Positions 1-7,423 of a stretch of DNA of 52,683 nucleotides are shown here, in pieces. Origin of the DNA: Bacillota bacterium (GTDB lineage Bacteria > Bacillota > Clostridia > Tissierellales > Tissierellaceae); assembly GCA_030602225.1 (NCBI GenBank), contig JAUWAD010000003.1, positions 1 through 52,683 on the forward strand, read 5' to 3'. Position 1 is the first letter of the stretch. Every line of letters begins with the position of its first letter. A model generated the notes under the pieces. That model saw nothing but the letters and a program-made list of their open reading frames with translations, was not told the DNA's origin and ran no database searches. The position numbers and the translations under genes were made by a program.

Positions 1-90
1 GTAGCTTTAAAAAGCCCTAGCTATATTTTAAAGGAAATAGATCTATTTATGAAAATAATATGGGAGGTAGTTTATGATAAATTTGTGCAT

Positions 91-1641
91 TTACAGCATT
101 TCCATAACTCTTGGTCCCATATTATTTCTAGGGACATAGCCATCAGAACTTTGACCCTCGATGGCGTCCTTAATTTTTGTAAGTTCCTCTTGATTTAAGG
201 GTGCATTAAGAGTAAGTACTGCAACTCCCATTAGCTCCCCGTCAATTACTTCTACATCAAACAGATATTTTTGCACCTTTGCATTTACCGTATCAGGTTC
301 ATCATAATAATCCATCATGCCCCGCTTTTCACTATCCAAGCGATGGTTGATAACGGCAGTTCGGATTTCATCTTCGAATTCCACAAGTTCTTCAGGGTAC
401 ACATCTATTTCATAATCTACCTGATATAAATCCCCATAGTCATTTTCATCCTGGTAGGTAACAGCCTTAAGGGGCATGTACAGTTTAAGCTCCTGAGGTT
501 CTTGCAGCTCTTTGATTTTAAGCCCGATATTTTTACTCAAAATACTCTGCATTTCCATGTTATATCCGTGGTAAAGCAGATAACCTTTTGAAGTAAATGT
601 CCCGGTTTCTCTGCCGATTTTGTCTTGACCATATGCCTTGAAATTAATATAATCTCTGAGATTTTCATCATATTCAAAGCGGCCGCTTTCGCAAATCATA
701 TATCTGCCGTATTGTTCCGAAGTGTGAATGTCGGGAAAACTTTCAAATTCGTACATACAGCCTGCCAGTGTTTTAAGTTCCTCTGCGTTGGTGATTTTTG
801 CAAAAGCGGCAAGGTCAGATAAAGATAAAACCTCACGCTGCCCTATCTCCTTAAAAATTTCAGCAAATTGGTTGAGGGCATATAGATCTGGCTGATCCTT
901 AACTGCCATATCAGCAAGGTTATCAGGGATATTGTGTTCCTCTACTTGCCAGTGGATTTCCCCAAGATTCTTTGCACCTAATCGCTCTAAAGCCTTGTTC
1001 AGCTCACTTTGCTCTATAGGCAGATACAGATATTCGCTATGACTTTGAGCACTCAGCAGTAAGGTAATCGGAGTATCCTCATATTGGTAATAGGGAAAGT
1101 TTCTGCCGTCATAGGTCTGTACAATCTCATTGTTGTTTCTATATACCACTCCATATGGTGTTATCACAGGATTAGGGTTTTCTGCGATCATGCTTTCAAA
1201 GTATTTTCGTCCGTCAAGGCTTTCTAATTCCTCTGTACTGACTGCCATTTGCTCCGTTAGGTACATCTGCCTGCCTACGGCATTTAAGTCGCTAAAATCG
1301 GCTACAAGGCTGTAACAGTGGGTATTAAAGCTGAGGTTAATAAGTTCCGTCATTGTTTCAGCTTTTTCGGCATAGGTCGCTGCATAAAAGGTGGCAAGCT
1401 CCTTTTGATCGAAGCTATCCAATCGCTTCATCATGAAGTTTAGCTCATCAAGATTTACTGTTTTATCAGAGAGCAGAGTCGACAACTTTTCATCGTTATG
1501 GACATTACGGACTGTAATCACGGTTTTTGCGTTGTTGCCAATACCGAGACTGTCACATAAAACCTGCAGTTCTTTTTCCTTACTGGGAAAGGTAAAGTTT
1601 TGATAATTGTTTTCATGCATACATTGAATCATTGCTTGCAT
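91..1641 (-). CDS. ArdA-like antirestriction protein of a conjugative element
   Basis: This 516-residue acidic protein resembles the large ArdA-type antirestriction proteins of Firmicute conjugative elements; ArdA proteins mimic B-form DNA and block type I restriction enzymes. It appears to contain two ArdA-like modules. One has an EL..L..LGI segment near residues 24-34, LDELNFMMKRL at about 64-74, and LINLSFNTHCYSL at about 100-112. A second has LNKALERLGA at about 214-223, LNQFAEIFKEIG at 256-267, and a YDENLRDYINF segment near 324-334. The start is set by the ribosome site AAAGGAGG a few bases before the ATG. It overlaps the end of the small upstream gene by 13 bases, so the two are probably co-transcribed and coupled. 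Assignment to the family is by recognition, and activity is inferred. Confidence 0.65.
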   Translation of the reverse strand: MQAMIQCMHENNYQNFTFPSKEKELQVLCDSLGIGNNAKTVITVRNVHNDEKLSTLLSDKTVNLDELNFMMKRLDSFDQKELATFYAATYAEKAETMTELINLSFNTHCYSLVADFSDLNAVGRQMYLTEQMAVSTEELESLDGRKYFESMIAENPNPVITPYGVVYRNNNEIVQTYDGRNFPYYQYEDTPITLLLSAQSHSEYLYLPIEQSELNKALERLGAKNLGEIHWQVEEHNIPDNLADMAVKDQPDLYALNQFAEIFKEIGQREVLSLSDLAAFAKITNAEELKTLAGCMYEFESFPDIHTSEQYGRYMICESGRFEYDENLRDYINFKAYGQDKIGRETGTFTSKGYLLYHGYNMEMQSILSKNIGLKIKELQEPQELKLYMPLKAVTYQDENDYGDLYQVDYEIDVYPEELVEFEDEIRTAVINHRLDSEKRGMMDYYDEPDTVNAKVQKYLFDVEVIDGELMGVAVLTLNAPLNQEELTKIKDAIEGQSSDGYVPRNNMGPRVMEML

Positions 1642-1856
1642 ATCTTTTTCCTCCTTTGATTAATTTTTTGCATATCGGTTCTTAGACAATCTCCCTCACG
1701 GCTATAACATAAAAAGCCGTGGGATGCATAAGGGCATTCTCCACAGTTTTTAAAGGGACCAACAAGACGAGGGGGCGGATCAGGCTTGCCGGTACTTGTA
1801 AGGCTTTCAGAATCGTAACAGGCAAATTTTTTATTTCGTTTGTATTTTACAAGCAT
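1629..1856 (-). CDS. Small cysteine-rich protein of the element
   Basis: This predicts a 75-residue protein starting MLVKYKRNKK. An in-frame ATG exists at 1910, but it lies inside a hairpin loop, while the ATG at 1856 has AGAAAGGA at good spacing, so the shorter form is preferred. The middle carries cysteines spaced C-x2-C-x8-C-x6-C (from NCGECPYASHG to EGDC), which could bind a metal, and the tail is strongly basic (INQRRKKICKQ). No function is recognised. Its 3' end overlaps the antirestriction gene, which suggests translational coupling. Confidence 0.6.
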   Translation of the reverse strand: MLVKYKRNKKFACYDSESLTSTGKPDPPPRLVGPFKNCGECPYASHGFLCYSREGDCLRTDMQKINQRRKKICKQ

Positions 1857-1871
1857 ATCGTGTCCTTTCTG

Positions 1872-1925
1872 AAAACAAAAAAGCCGGAGAGTTAGAGTGC
1901 AATGATGCACTTTAACTCTTCGGCT
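1872..1925 (-). terminator. 20-bp hairpin terminator or attenuator before the element genes
   Basis: An inverted repeat pairs 1882-1901 with 1906-1925 over 20 positions, including two G-U pairs, around the loop ATGA. On the minus strand it is followed by TTTTTGTTTT. It lies directly upstream of the ribosome site of the small cysteine-rich gene, so it either ends an upstream transcript or acts as an attenuator for the two element genes. Confidence 0.8.
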
Positions 1926-2040
1926 ATATATGTTTTTCTATAGTTATTTTATTTTATAATTCCTTTTATCATAAAATGATTTCGCATCATTTTGAGAGCT
2001 ATATCTGAAAAATCACCTTCTGCATCAGTATTTTCCGCTG

Positions 2041-2086
2041 AAAAAGGGGTCTAAAATCGTGCATTTTTAACCCCTTTTTTTACTCG
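2041..2086 (+). terminator. Hairpin with T-tract at the element end
   Basis: AAAAAGGGGT (2041-2050) pairs with ACCCCTTTTT (2070-2079), and the stem extends inward past one bulge. On the plus strand it runs into TTTTTT. No plus-strand gene precedes it in the window. It could insulate rlmD from antisense transcription leaving the element. Confidence 0.55.
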
Positions 2087-2100
2087 TTTTTTACCCCAAA

Positions 2101-2118
2101 ACCACTACATGTAGTGGT
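2101..2118. repeat. Perfect 18-bp palindrome beside the rlmD stop codon
   Basis: ACCACTACATGTAGTGGT is its own reverse complement. ACCACTAC occurs again at 2142-2149 inside the last codons of rlmD. The cluster lies between the presumed attachment core and the element genes, so it is a candidate recombinase or excisionase binding site. The role is inferred. Confidence 0.55.
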
Positions 2119-2124
2119 CAAACT

Positions 2125-3486
2125 CTATATTTCGTCTTTTGAACCACTACGCTGCATCAGAATCACGCACTCAACGTGGGCAGAATGAGGAAACATATCT
2201 ACAGGTTGTACTTTTGTAACTTCATAATTTTCTTTTGTTAGTATTTTAAGGTCTCTAGCTAAAGTTGAAGGATTGCATGAAACATATACTATCCTTTCAG
2301 GTGCAAGATCAATAATTGCTTCAATAACTTCAATCTCACAACCCTTTCTTGGAGGATCTACTATAACTTTATTAGCTTTGTTAATCCCAATTAACTTAGG
2401 TAGTACTTCTTCTGCTTTTCCTAAATAAAACTCAGAATTAGTTACACCATTATTCCTAGCATTAATCCTTCCATTTTCAACTGCAGCCTTAACACTCTCT
2501 ACTCCAATAACTTTCTTTACATCTTTAGCTATAAACAATGATATGGTGCCAATTCCACTATATATGTCAAAAACTATATCCTCCATTCCACACTGAAGAT
2601 ACTCTTTTGCTGTCTCATATAAAATCTTGGTTTGTACTCTATTTACTTGGAAGAATGAGTTAGGTGAAATATCAAACTGAAAGTCTCCAATATAATCCCT
2701 AAGATGCTCTTGTCCAAAAAGATGAATATACTCTCTACCATAGGTGAACTTGCTTTTTTCTTGATTTATATTCTGATATATACTTACAACTCCTGGGCAT
2801 TCCTTGACCAATTTATGGATAAGTTCGAATTTGTTAGGTATCTGAGAAAAAGCAGTCACGATTATCAACATAGCCTCATTGTTTTCATTAGTCCGTATCC
2901 CAAGATGTTTTATGACACCTATTCCTTTTTCTTTATCAAATACCTTAATGTCGTACTCAGCAATCCAATCCTTCACTGTTCTAATTATCTGATCTGCAAT
3001 CTCTGGCTGAAGATAGTCCTCCTCCAATGGGATAATATCATTTGACTTGCTCTTATAGTACCCAATCACTGCTCTTCCATCAATGTCTCCCACAGGTATT
3101 TGAGAATGATTTCTGTATCTAAAAGGATGCTTCATTCCAATTATAGGTTCTATATCAGTATCTATCCCACCTATCCTCAATAAATCCTGCTTTACTTTAT
3201 TTTCCTTCCACTTCAATTGTTTCTCATACTTATAGTTAATTAAGGGAACGCCACCACCTAAAGTACCGGTATCAAAGCTAAACTCTTCTCTATCAATTGA
3301 GTATTCTATAATACTAACCAACTTTCCATTTCCGAAATTCTTCTTTTTCTCAACTAGTTCAAATTCTATTGTATCTCCAATAACTACACCCTCAACAAAT
3401 ACTGGAAATCCATCATGCTTTATAACTCCACTACCTTCATGGGTGAAATCTATAACTAAACCTTCATATATACTACCAATTTCCAT
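2125..3486 (-). CDS. rlmD: 23S rRNA (uracil-C5)-methyltransferase, RlmD/RumA family
   Basis: This 453-residue enzyme transfers a methyl group from SAM to C5 of uracil in 23S rRNA. An N-terminal TRAM domain covers roughly residues 1-60. The SAM site shows DIYSGIGTISL, followed by IVDPPRKG, and the catalytic cysteine lies in VSCNPSTLARD. The ATG at 3486 is chosen because AAAGGAG lies nine bases before it; an ATG seven codons upstream lies 5' of that site. Two oddities stand out. The usual C-x5-CGGC iron-sulfur motif after the TRAM domain is replaced by a GTLGGGVPLINY segment without cysteines. The last codons, after HVECV, probably come from the integrated element. Whether it acts on U1939, U747 or both is not decidable here. 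Confidence 0.87.
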   Translation of the reverse strand: MEIGSIYEGLVIDFTHEGSGVIKHDGFPVFVEGVVIGDTIEFELVEKKKNFGNGKLVSIIEYSIDREEFSFDTGTLGGGVPLINYKYEKQLKWKENKVKQDLLRIGGIDTDIEPIIGMKHPFRYRNHSQIPVGDIDGRAVIGYYKSKSNDIIPLEEDYLQPEIADQIIRTVKDWIAEYDIKVFDKEKGIGVIKHLGIRTNENNEAMLIIVTAFSQIPNKFELIHKLVKECPGVVSIYQNINQEKSKFTYGREYIHLFGQEHLRDYIGDFQFDISPNSFFQVNRVQTKILYETAKEYLQCGMEDIVFDIYSGIGTISLFIAKDVKKVIGVESVKAAVENGRINARNNGVTNSEFYLGKAEEVLPKLIGINKANKVIVDPPRKGCEIEVIEAIIDLAPERIVYVSCNPSTLARDLKILTKENYEVTKVQPVDMFPHSAHVECVILMQRSGSKDEI

Positions 3487-3566
3487 AAAAACTAGCTCCT
3501 TTAACAATGTATTACTTATATTCTATATTATGCTACTTTCAATATCTATAACTTTCTTCAATATAA

Positions 3567-3598
3567 TTAAAAGCACAGCTTTGAGAAAAGCCATGCTT
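3567..3598 (-). terminator. Terminator after the pirin gene
   Basis: The stem AAGCA/TGCTT, a two-base mismatch, then GCTTT/AAAGC encloses a short loop at 3571-3598. On the minus strand it is followed by TTTTAATT, just after the pirin stop codon. Confidence 0.65.
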
Positions 3599-3605
3599 AT
3601 ATCTA

Positions 3606-4445
3606 CTACTTCTTTATAAATGTGCCTTCGTTTAATTCTTTAAAGGCAAGATTCAGTTCGGCTTTTGTATTCATTACAATTGGACCTCCCCATGCAACAG
3701 ACTCATTTAGTTTCTTACCAGAAAGAAGTAAGAATCTGGCATTTTCATTTCCAGTCTTTACAACTATCCGATCCCCTTCACCAAGAAGTACTCCATTTGG
3801 ATAACTTATGTATTCTTCCTTGTCTACATTGAAGTTTGCTTTCCCACGAACTAGGAATGCATATGCATTGTAATCTCTTGGCAATTCATAAATAAATTCA
3901 GAATCAGCATCCAATTCCACATCAAAAAAACTTGGCTTTGTTTCAATAGCTTCCATAGGTCCTATCTTGTCTCCATAAGTTCCAGCTACAATGTGAACTT
4001 TGTGATTACCTCCATCATATACAGGAACCATATCTCTGGTTATATCCCTGTACTTGGGTTCAGTCATCTTATCCTTGGCTGCTAAATTCAGCCAAACTTG
4101 AACTCCCAACATCTGAGGGCTTGCCTTTGGCATTTCCTGATGAAGTATTCCAGATCCTGCTGTCATCCATTGACAGTCTCCATCCCTTATGACACCCTTA
4201 TTTCCTAAACTATCTCCATGTTCAATTTCACCATGAATTAAATATGTAACCGTCTCAATACCTCTATGAGGGTGCCACGGGAAACCCCTAGTATAATCGT
4301 CTGGGTTTGTTGAATCAAAGAAATCCATCATTAGGAAGGGATCAAAATCCGGTATTTCATCATGCCCAAAGGTTCTAAACAAATTAACTCCAGCCCCATC
4401 TCGAGCTCTTCTACCCATAAAATATCTTTTTATTTTTCTGTCCAT
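3606..4445 (-). CDS. Pirin family protein (bicupin)
   Basis: The 279-residue protein has the pirin metal-binding signature. WHPHRGIETVTYL supplies His58 and His60, and GSGILHQE supplies His102 and Glu104, the usual four iron ligands. Length matches the family, which includes quercetin 2,3-dioxygenase-like enzymes and redox-sensing regulators. A C-terminal cupin half follows from about residue 150. AAAGGAGG precedes the ATG. It appears monocistronic, between a terminator on each side. The real substrate or partner cannot be read from the sequence. Confidence 0.9.
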   Translation of the reverse strand: MDRKIKRYFMGRRARDGAGVNLFRTFGHDEIPDFDPFLMMDFFDSTNPDDYTRGFPWHPHRGIETVTYLIHGEIEHGDSLGNKGVIRDGDCQWMTAGSGILHQEMPKASPQMLGVQVWLNLAAKDKMTEPKYRDITRDMVPVYDGGNHKVHIVAGTYGDKIGPMEAIETKPSFFDVELDADSEFIYELPRDYNAYAFLVRGKANFNVDKEEYISYPNGVLLGEGDRIVVKTGNENARFLLLSGKKLNESVAWGGPIVMNTKAELNLAFKELNEGTFIKK

Positions 4446-4492
4446 GAAACTTACCTCCTTTTAAGGCTATTTACCCAAATAGATTAATTGAA

Positions 4493-4523
4493 ATCAAATG
4501 AAAAGTTGCTATTTCTAGCAACT
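4493..4523 (-). terminator. Terminator overlapping the MATE stop codon
   Basis: AGTTGCTA (4504-4511) pairs with TAGCAACT (4516-4523) around a TTTC loop. The minus strand then reads TTTTCATTTGATTT. The stem includes the stop codon of the MATE gene. Confidence 0.75.
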
Positions 4524-5871
4524 AAGTTAAATTCTTTATCCATTTTCTCGACTTTATAATTGGTATTCCAAGAATAGCTTTTATCACTTCTTCCAAGGTA
4601 ACTAAAAGGACTACAAGATGTATTGGCCACTTAAGTAACAATGCTCCTATAAAGGCCAAAGGTACTCCTATAACCCAAACAGTGCTTAAATCTATTTTCA
4701 TTGCAATTTTTGTATCTCCACCAGAACGCAATACCCCAACAATAGCTATTGTGTTATATACCCTTATGACAAAGGTCAGTCCCATTACTATAAGCAGACT
4801 TCTGGATGTGATATATAGACTTGAATCTAGATTTCTAAACAATTTTAATAATAGATCTGGACTTAAAGCCATTACAATCCCCAATACTAAACCTGAAATG
4901 GTTGAAAGCAGTATAAATCTAATTGCATAATCATAAGCTGTATTTTCATCCCCTGCTCCAACTTTAGCACCCACCATTACACCACACGCATTTGCTAATC
5001 CTCTGACTACTACGAAGAAAATATTCTGAATTGTATTTGTCAATTGGACAGCTGCAGTAGCTTCTTCACCTATTCTTGCATAGGCTGCAGCATAGAGTAC
5101 TTGCCCTAATGCCCAAAATCCTTCTGTCATTACTACTGGATAAATAGTACTCAGGTACTTAATCAAGAAATCCTTATGCCAACTCATAAGTTCCTTAATA
5201 TTAGCTGCCAGAATACTCCTTGTACCATATATTGAATAGAGAATAAGAAGTATTTCAATAATCCGGGCACTTAAGGTTGCTATTGCAGCTCCTTCCACTC
5301 CTAACTGAGGAAACCCAAGCTTTCCAAATATTAATAGATAATTTAAAACTGTATTTGTTCCAAAAGAAATTATTGATACTTTCAATGGGACATTAGGTCT
5401 ACCCGTAGTCCTTAATGCAATGCTAAAAGCAAAGGAAATGGCAGTGATGGTATAGGATAAGGATACTATTCTCAAGTACTTACTCCCTAGGAGTATTACT
5501 TCCTGCTCCTTTATAAATAAACTTAATATCTCACCAGGAAAGAAAAATGCTGCAATTGTAAATATGGTCCCCGCAATGAAACTTAAGGTTATTGCTAGAC
5601 CCATCACTTTCTTTATTCCTCCTATATCTTCTTTTCCCCAGAACTGTGCTATAAAAATGGATGAACCAGAATTTATACCAAATGTAATTAGGATGTAGAG
5701 AAAAAACACTTGATTTGCCAGTCCAACAGCAGCAATACTTGATTGACCTAGGCTACTGATCATTAAAGTATCCACCATGTTAAGTGATGATGATATCAAA
5801 TTCTGCAAAGCAACTGGTATGGCTATTGCCAGCATAGATTTCATAAATATTTTATCTTTGAATAATTTCAT
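4522..5871 (-). CDS. MATE family multidrug/cation antiporter
   Basis: This 449-residue membrane protein has about twelve hydrophobic segments in two similar halves, the length and layout of MATE exporters. Typical features are the N-terminal IAIPVALQNLISSSLNMVD segment with the family's conserved proline, and a later TEGFWALGQVLY segment. MATE proteins expel organic cations or drugs using sodium or proton gradients. A GAGGG ribosome site precedes the ATG. It has its own terminator. Substrate is unknown. A second MATE lies near 13.3-14.6 kb. Confidence 0.88.
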   Translation of the reverse strand: MKLFKDKIFMKSMLAIAIPVALQNLISSSLNMVDTLMISSLGQSSIAAVGLANQVFFLYILITFGINSGSSIFIAQFWGKEDIGGIKKVMGLAITLSFIAGTIFTIAAFFFPGEILSLFIKEQEVILLGSKYLRIVSLSYTITAISFAFSIALRTTGRPNVPLKVSIISFGTNTVLNYLLIFGKLGFPQLGVEGAAIATLSARIIEILLILYSIYGTRSILAANIKELMSWHKDFLIKYLSTIYPVVMTEGFWALGQVLYAAAYARIGEEATAAVQLTNTIQNIFFVVVRGLANACGVMVGAKVGAGDENTAYDYAIRFILLSTISGLVLGIVMALSPDLLLKLFRNLDSSLYITSRSLLIVMGLTFVIRVYNTIAIVGVLRSGGDTKIAMKIDLSTVWVIGVPLAFIGALLLKWPIHLVVLLVTLEEVIKAILGIPIIKSRKWIKNLT

Positions 5872-5883
5872 ATTTTGCCCTCA

Positions 5884-5942
5884 CAAAAAATAAATCTCCC
5901 AATATGCAAGATATTATATTAGCATATTGGGATGGTTTTGTA
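5884..5942 (-). terminator. Terminator after the cvfB operon
   Basis: CCCAATATGC (5898-5907) pairs with GCATATTGGG (5932-5941), plus one flanking pair. The minus strand continues GATTTATTTTTTG. Confidence 0.7.
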
Positions 5943-5972
5943 TAGTATCTACTACTTTAAATCTATTGAAAT

Positions 5973-6479
5973 TTAAATACTAAGAACCTTCTCTTCCACA
6001 TAGATGTTAAAGTCTTGTCCAGATATGGTCATTTTACCCGGTTCTTCAAAGCTGGCTATTATTCTAAAAAAGTTTATGTAAAGCTTGTTTTCATCTACTT
6101 TAAACTCTTCAATAGTTCCTGGAACAAATATTACCTCTATATCCTTATTTAACCTATCTTTAAGGTGATCTAGATTCATAGTCTTAATAGGTACAATCAT
6201 AGCCTTCATTGTACCTCTATCATCAATCATCCACATGTTTTGGCTCCAGAACTTCCTCTCTCTTTTAGAAGACGTATTTAAAAGCTCTCTATTTGTAATA
6301 GCTGAAAGTACAGTTAGAACCGATTTTGCATCAAATTTACTATCATATAAGGCTTTCATATCCTTATGTGATGCAATCTCGTTGATATACACATCAGATA
6401 TTTTTTCTCTTTGTGCTACGGAATCCCAAAAGAAGATCATCATCTCAATAGTGTCTAGTTTTACAGTAATATTTGCCAT
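5973..6479 (-). CDS. Conserved-looking protein of unknown function
   Basis: I do not recognise this 168-residue protein. It is soluble, with no signal peptide or membrane segment. It is rich in aliphatic and charged residues and carries the segments WSQNMWMIDDRGTMKAMIVP near the middle and INFFRIIASFEEPGK near the end. It starts two codons after cvfB stops, and its AGGAGGGG ribosome site overlaps the cvfB stop codon, so the two genes are one translationally linked operon closed by a terminator. This ties it loosely to RNA-related regulation, but no function can be assigned. Confidence 0.75.
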   Translation of the reverse strand: MANITVKLDTIEMMIFFWDSVAQREKISDVYINEIASHKDMKALYDSKFDAKSVLTVLSAITNRELLNTSSKRERKFWSQNMWMIDDRGTMKAMIVPIKTMNLDHLKDRLNKDIEVIFVPGTIEEFKVDENKLYINFFRIIASFEEPGKMTISGQDFNIYVEEKVLSI

Positions 6480-6489
6480 AGAACCCCTC

Positions 6490-7326
6490 CTATTTTTTTA
6501 AATTAATACCTTTTTCAGTTATGTCAATTATACCTTCCTTGTACAATTTTCCAACTGCTCTTTTAAATCCAGATTTACTCATCTGCAATTCCTTCTTTAT
6601 CTCATTGGGGTGACTTTTATCATTAAGTGGTAATGACCCACCCTTTTCCTTAAGTTTGGTCAGTATTAATCTTGAGTCATCTTCCATTTGAACATAACCC
6701 CTTTCTCGAAGGCTTAAGTCCAGTTTTCCATCATCGTGTACCTTATTAATTCTAACTTCTATCTCATCACCCATTTCATAGACACCGAACATATTCTTCT
6801 TCTGAATAAGTCCATCATATTTGTTGTCTACTGCCACAAAAACACCAATGTCCCTATTTATACTGTATATAGTACCAACTGCCTTATCATTTTCCTTGTA
6901 AGGCGAATCTGTACTAAGATATTCCTTAACCTTCATCGTTGCAGCAATTCTGTTGCTCTTATCCAGATAAAGGGCTACTAAATAGCTCTTAAATTTATCC
7001 ACTGCCCCAACAGTTTCACTAAATGGCAAGAACAGATCCTTCTCTAAGCCCCAATCCATAAAGTAACCTATCTTTGATGAGGATACTACCATAAGTTTCT
7101 TAATTTCTCCCACCTGAGCCAAAGGTTCTTTTACAGTTGCTATAATCCTATCCTTGGAATCTCTATAAATCATTACAGAAATACTATCTCCCACTTGGGC
7201 TCCTTCAGGAACCTGAGATTTAGGTAGTAATATATCGTCATCTTTTCCATTTTCCTCGTTTAGATATGCACCCACTGATGTAAATCTTTGTATTGTCAAA
7301 TCTTGAATTTTTCCCAATTTAATCAT
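6490..7326 (-). CDS. cvfB: CvfB/YitL family S1-domain RNA-binding regulator
   Basis: The 278-residue protein has the CvfB layout. Tandem S1-like OB folds start at MIKLGKIQDLTIQRFTSVGA. A canonical S1 unit has DIGVFVAVDNKYDGLI near 160-175. A C-terminal winged helix is marked by MSKSGFKRAVGKLYKEGII. The staphylococcal homologue affects virulence gene expression, and the B. subtilis one is YitL. It is expected to bind RNA or nucleic acid in the cytoplasm. It heads a two-gene operon with the unknown gene that follows. Confidence 0.85.
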   Translation of the reverse strand: MIKLGKIQDLTIQRFTSVGAYLNEENGKDDDILLPKSQVPEGAQVGDSISVMIYRDSKDRIIATVKEPLAQVGEIKKLMVVSSSKIGYFMDWGLEKDLFLPFSETVGAVDKFKSYLVALYLDKSNRIAATMKVKEYLSTDSPYKENDKAVGTIYSINRDIGVFVAVDNKYDGLIQKKNMFGVYEMGDEIEVRINKVHDDGKLDLSLRERGYVQMEDDSRLILTKLKEKGGSLPLNDKSHPNEIKKELQMSKSGFKRAVGKLYKEGIIDITEKGINLKK

Positions 7327-7385
7327 AATACACCTCTTCTTTTTAATATTAATATCATACCATAAAGTATTAAATTATTAAACAT

Positions 7386-7420
7386 TTGTTAAAAGAAAAA
7401 CAGTGGTTTTCCACTGTTTT
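7386..7420 (-). terminator. Terminator after pckA
   Basis: AAAACAGTGG (7397-7406) pairs with CCACTGTTTT (7411-7420) around a four-base loop. On the minus strand the hairpin runs into TTTTTCTTTT. It lies three bases past the pckA stop codon. Confidence 0.9.
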
Positions 7421-7423
7421 GTC

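Larger units (their letters stand above)
1..2178. mobile_element. End of a probable integrative conjugative element at rlmD
   Basis: The left 2.1 kb is more GC-rich than the chromosome to its right and carries an ArdA-like antirestriction gene and a small cysteine-rich gene, cargo typical of Firmicute conjugative elements. It stops exactly at the 3' end of rlmD. The minus strand there reads CACGTTGAGTGCGT (2165-2178), which encodes the conserved HVECV near the end of RlmD. From memory this is close to the core used by streptococcal elements and phages that integrate in rum/rumA. No integrase, relaxase or second att copy lies in the window, so size and completeness are unknown. The boundary is inferred. 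Bases 1-90 are AT-rich with no gene I can support. Confidence 0.6.

Noticed and set aside
1911-2124. A gene in the largest gap of the element end
   Set aside because: No open frame with a ribosome site is present; the gap contains hairpins and the palindrome only.
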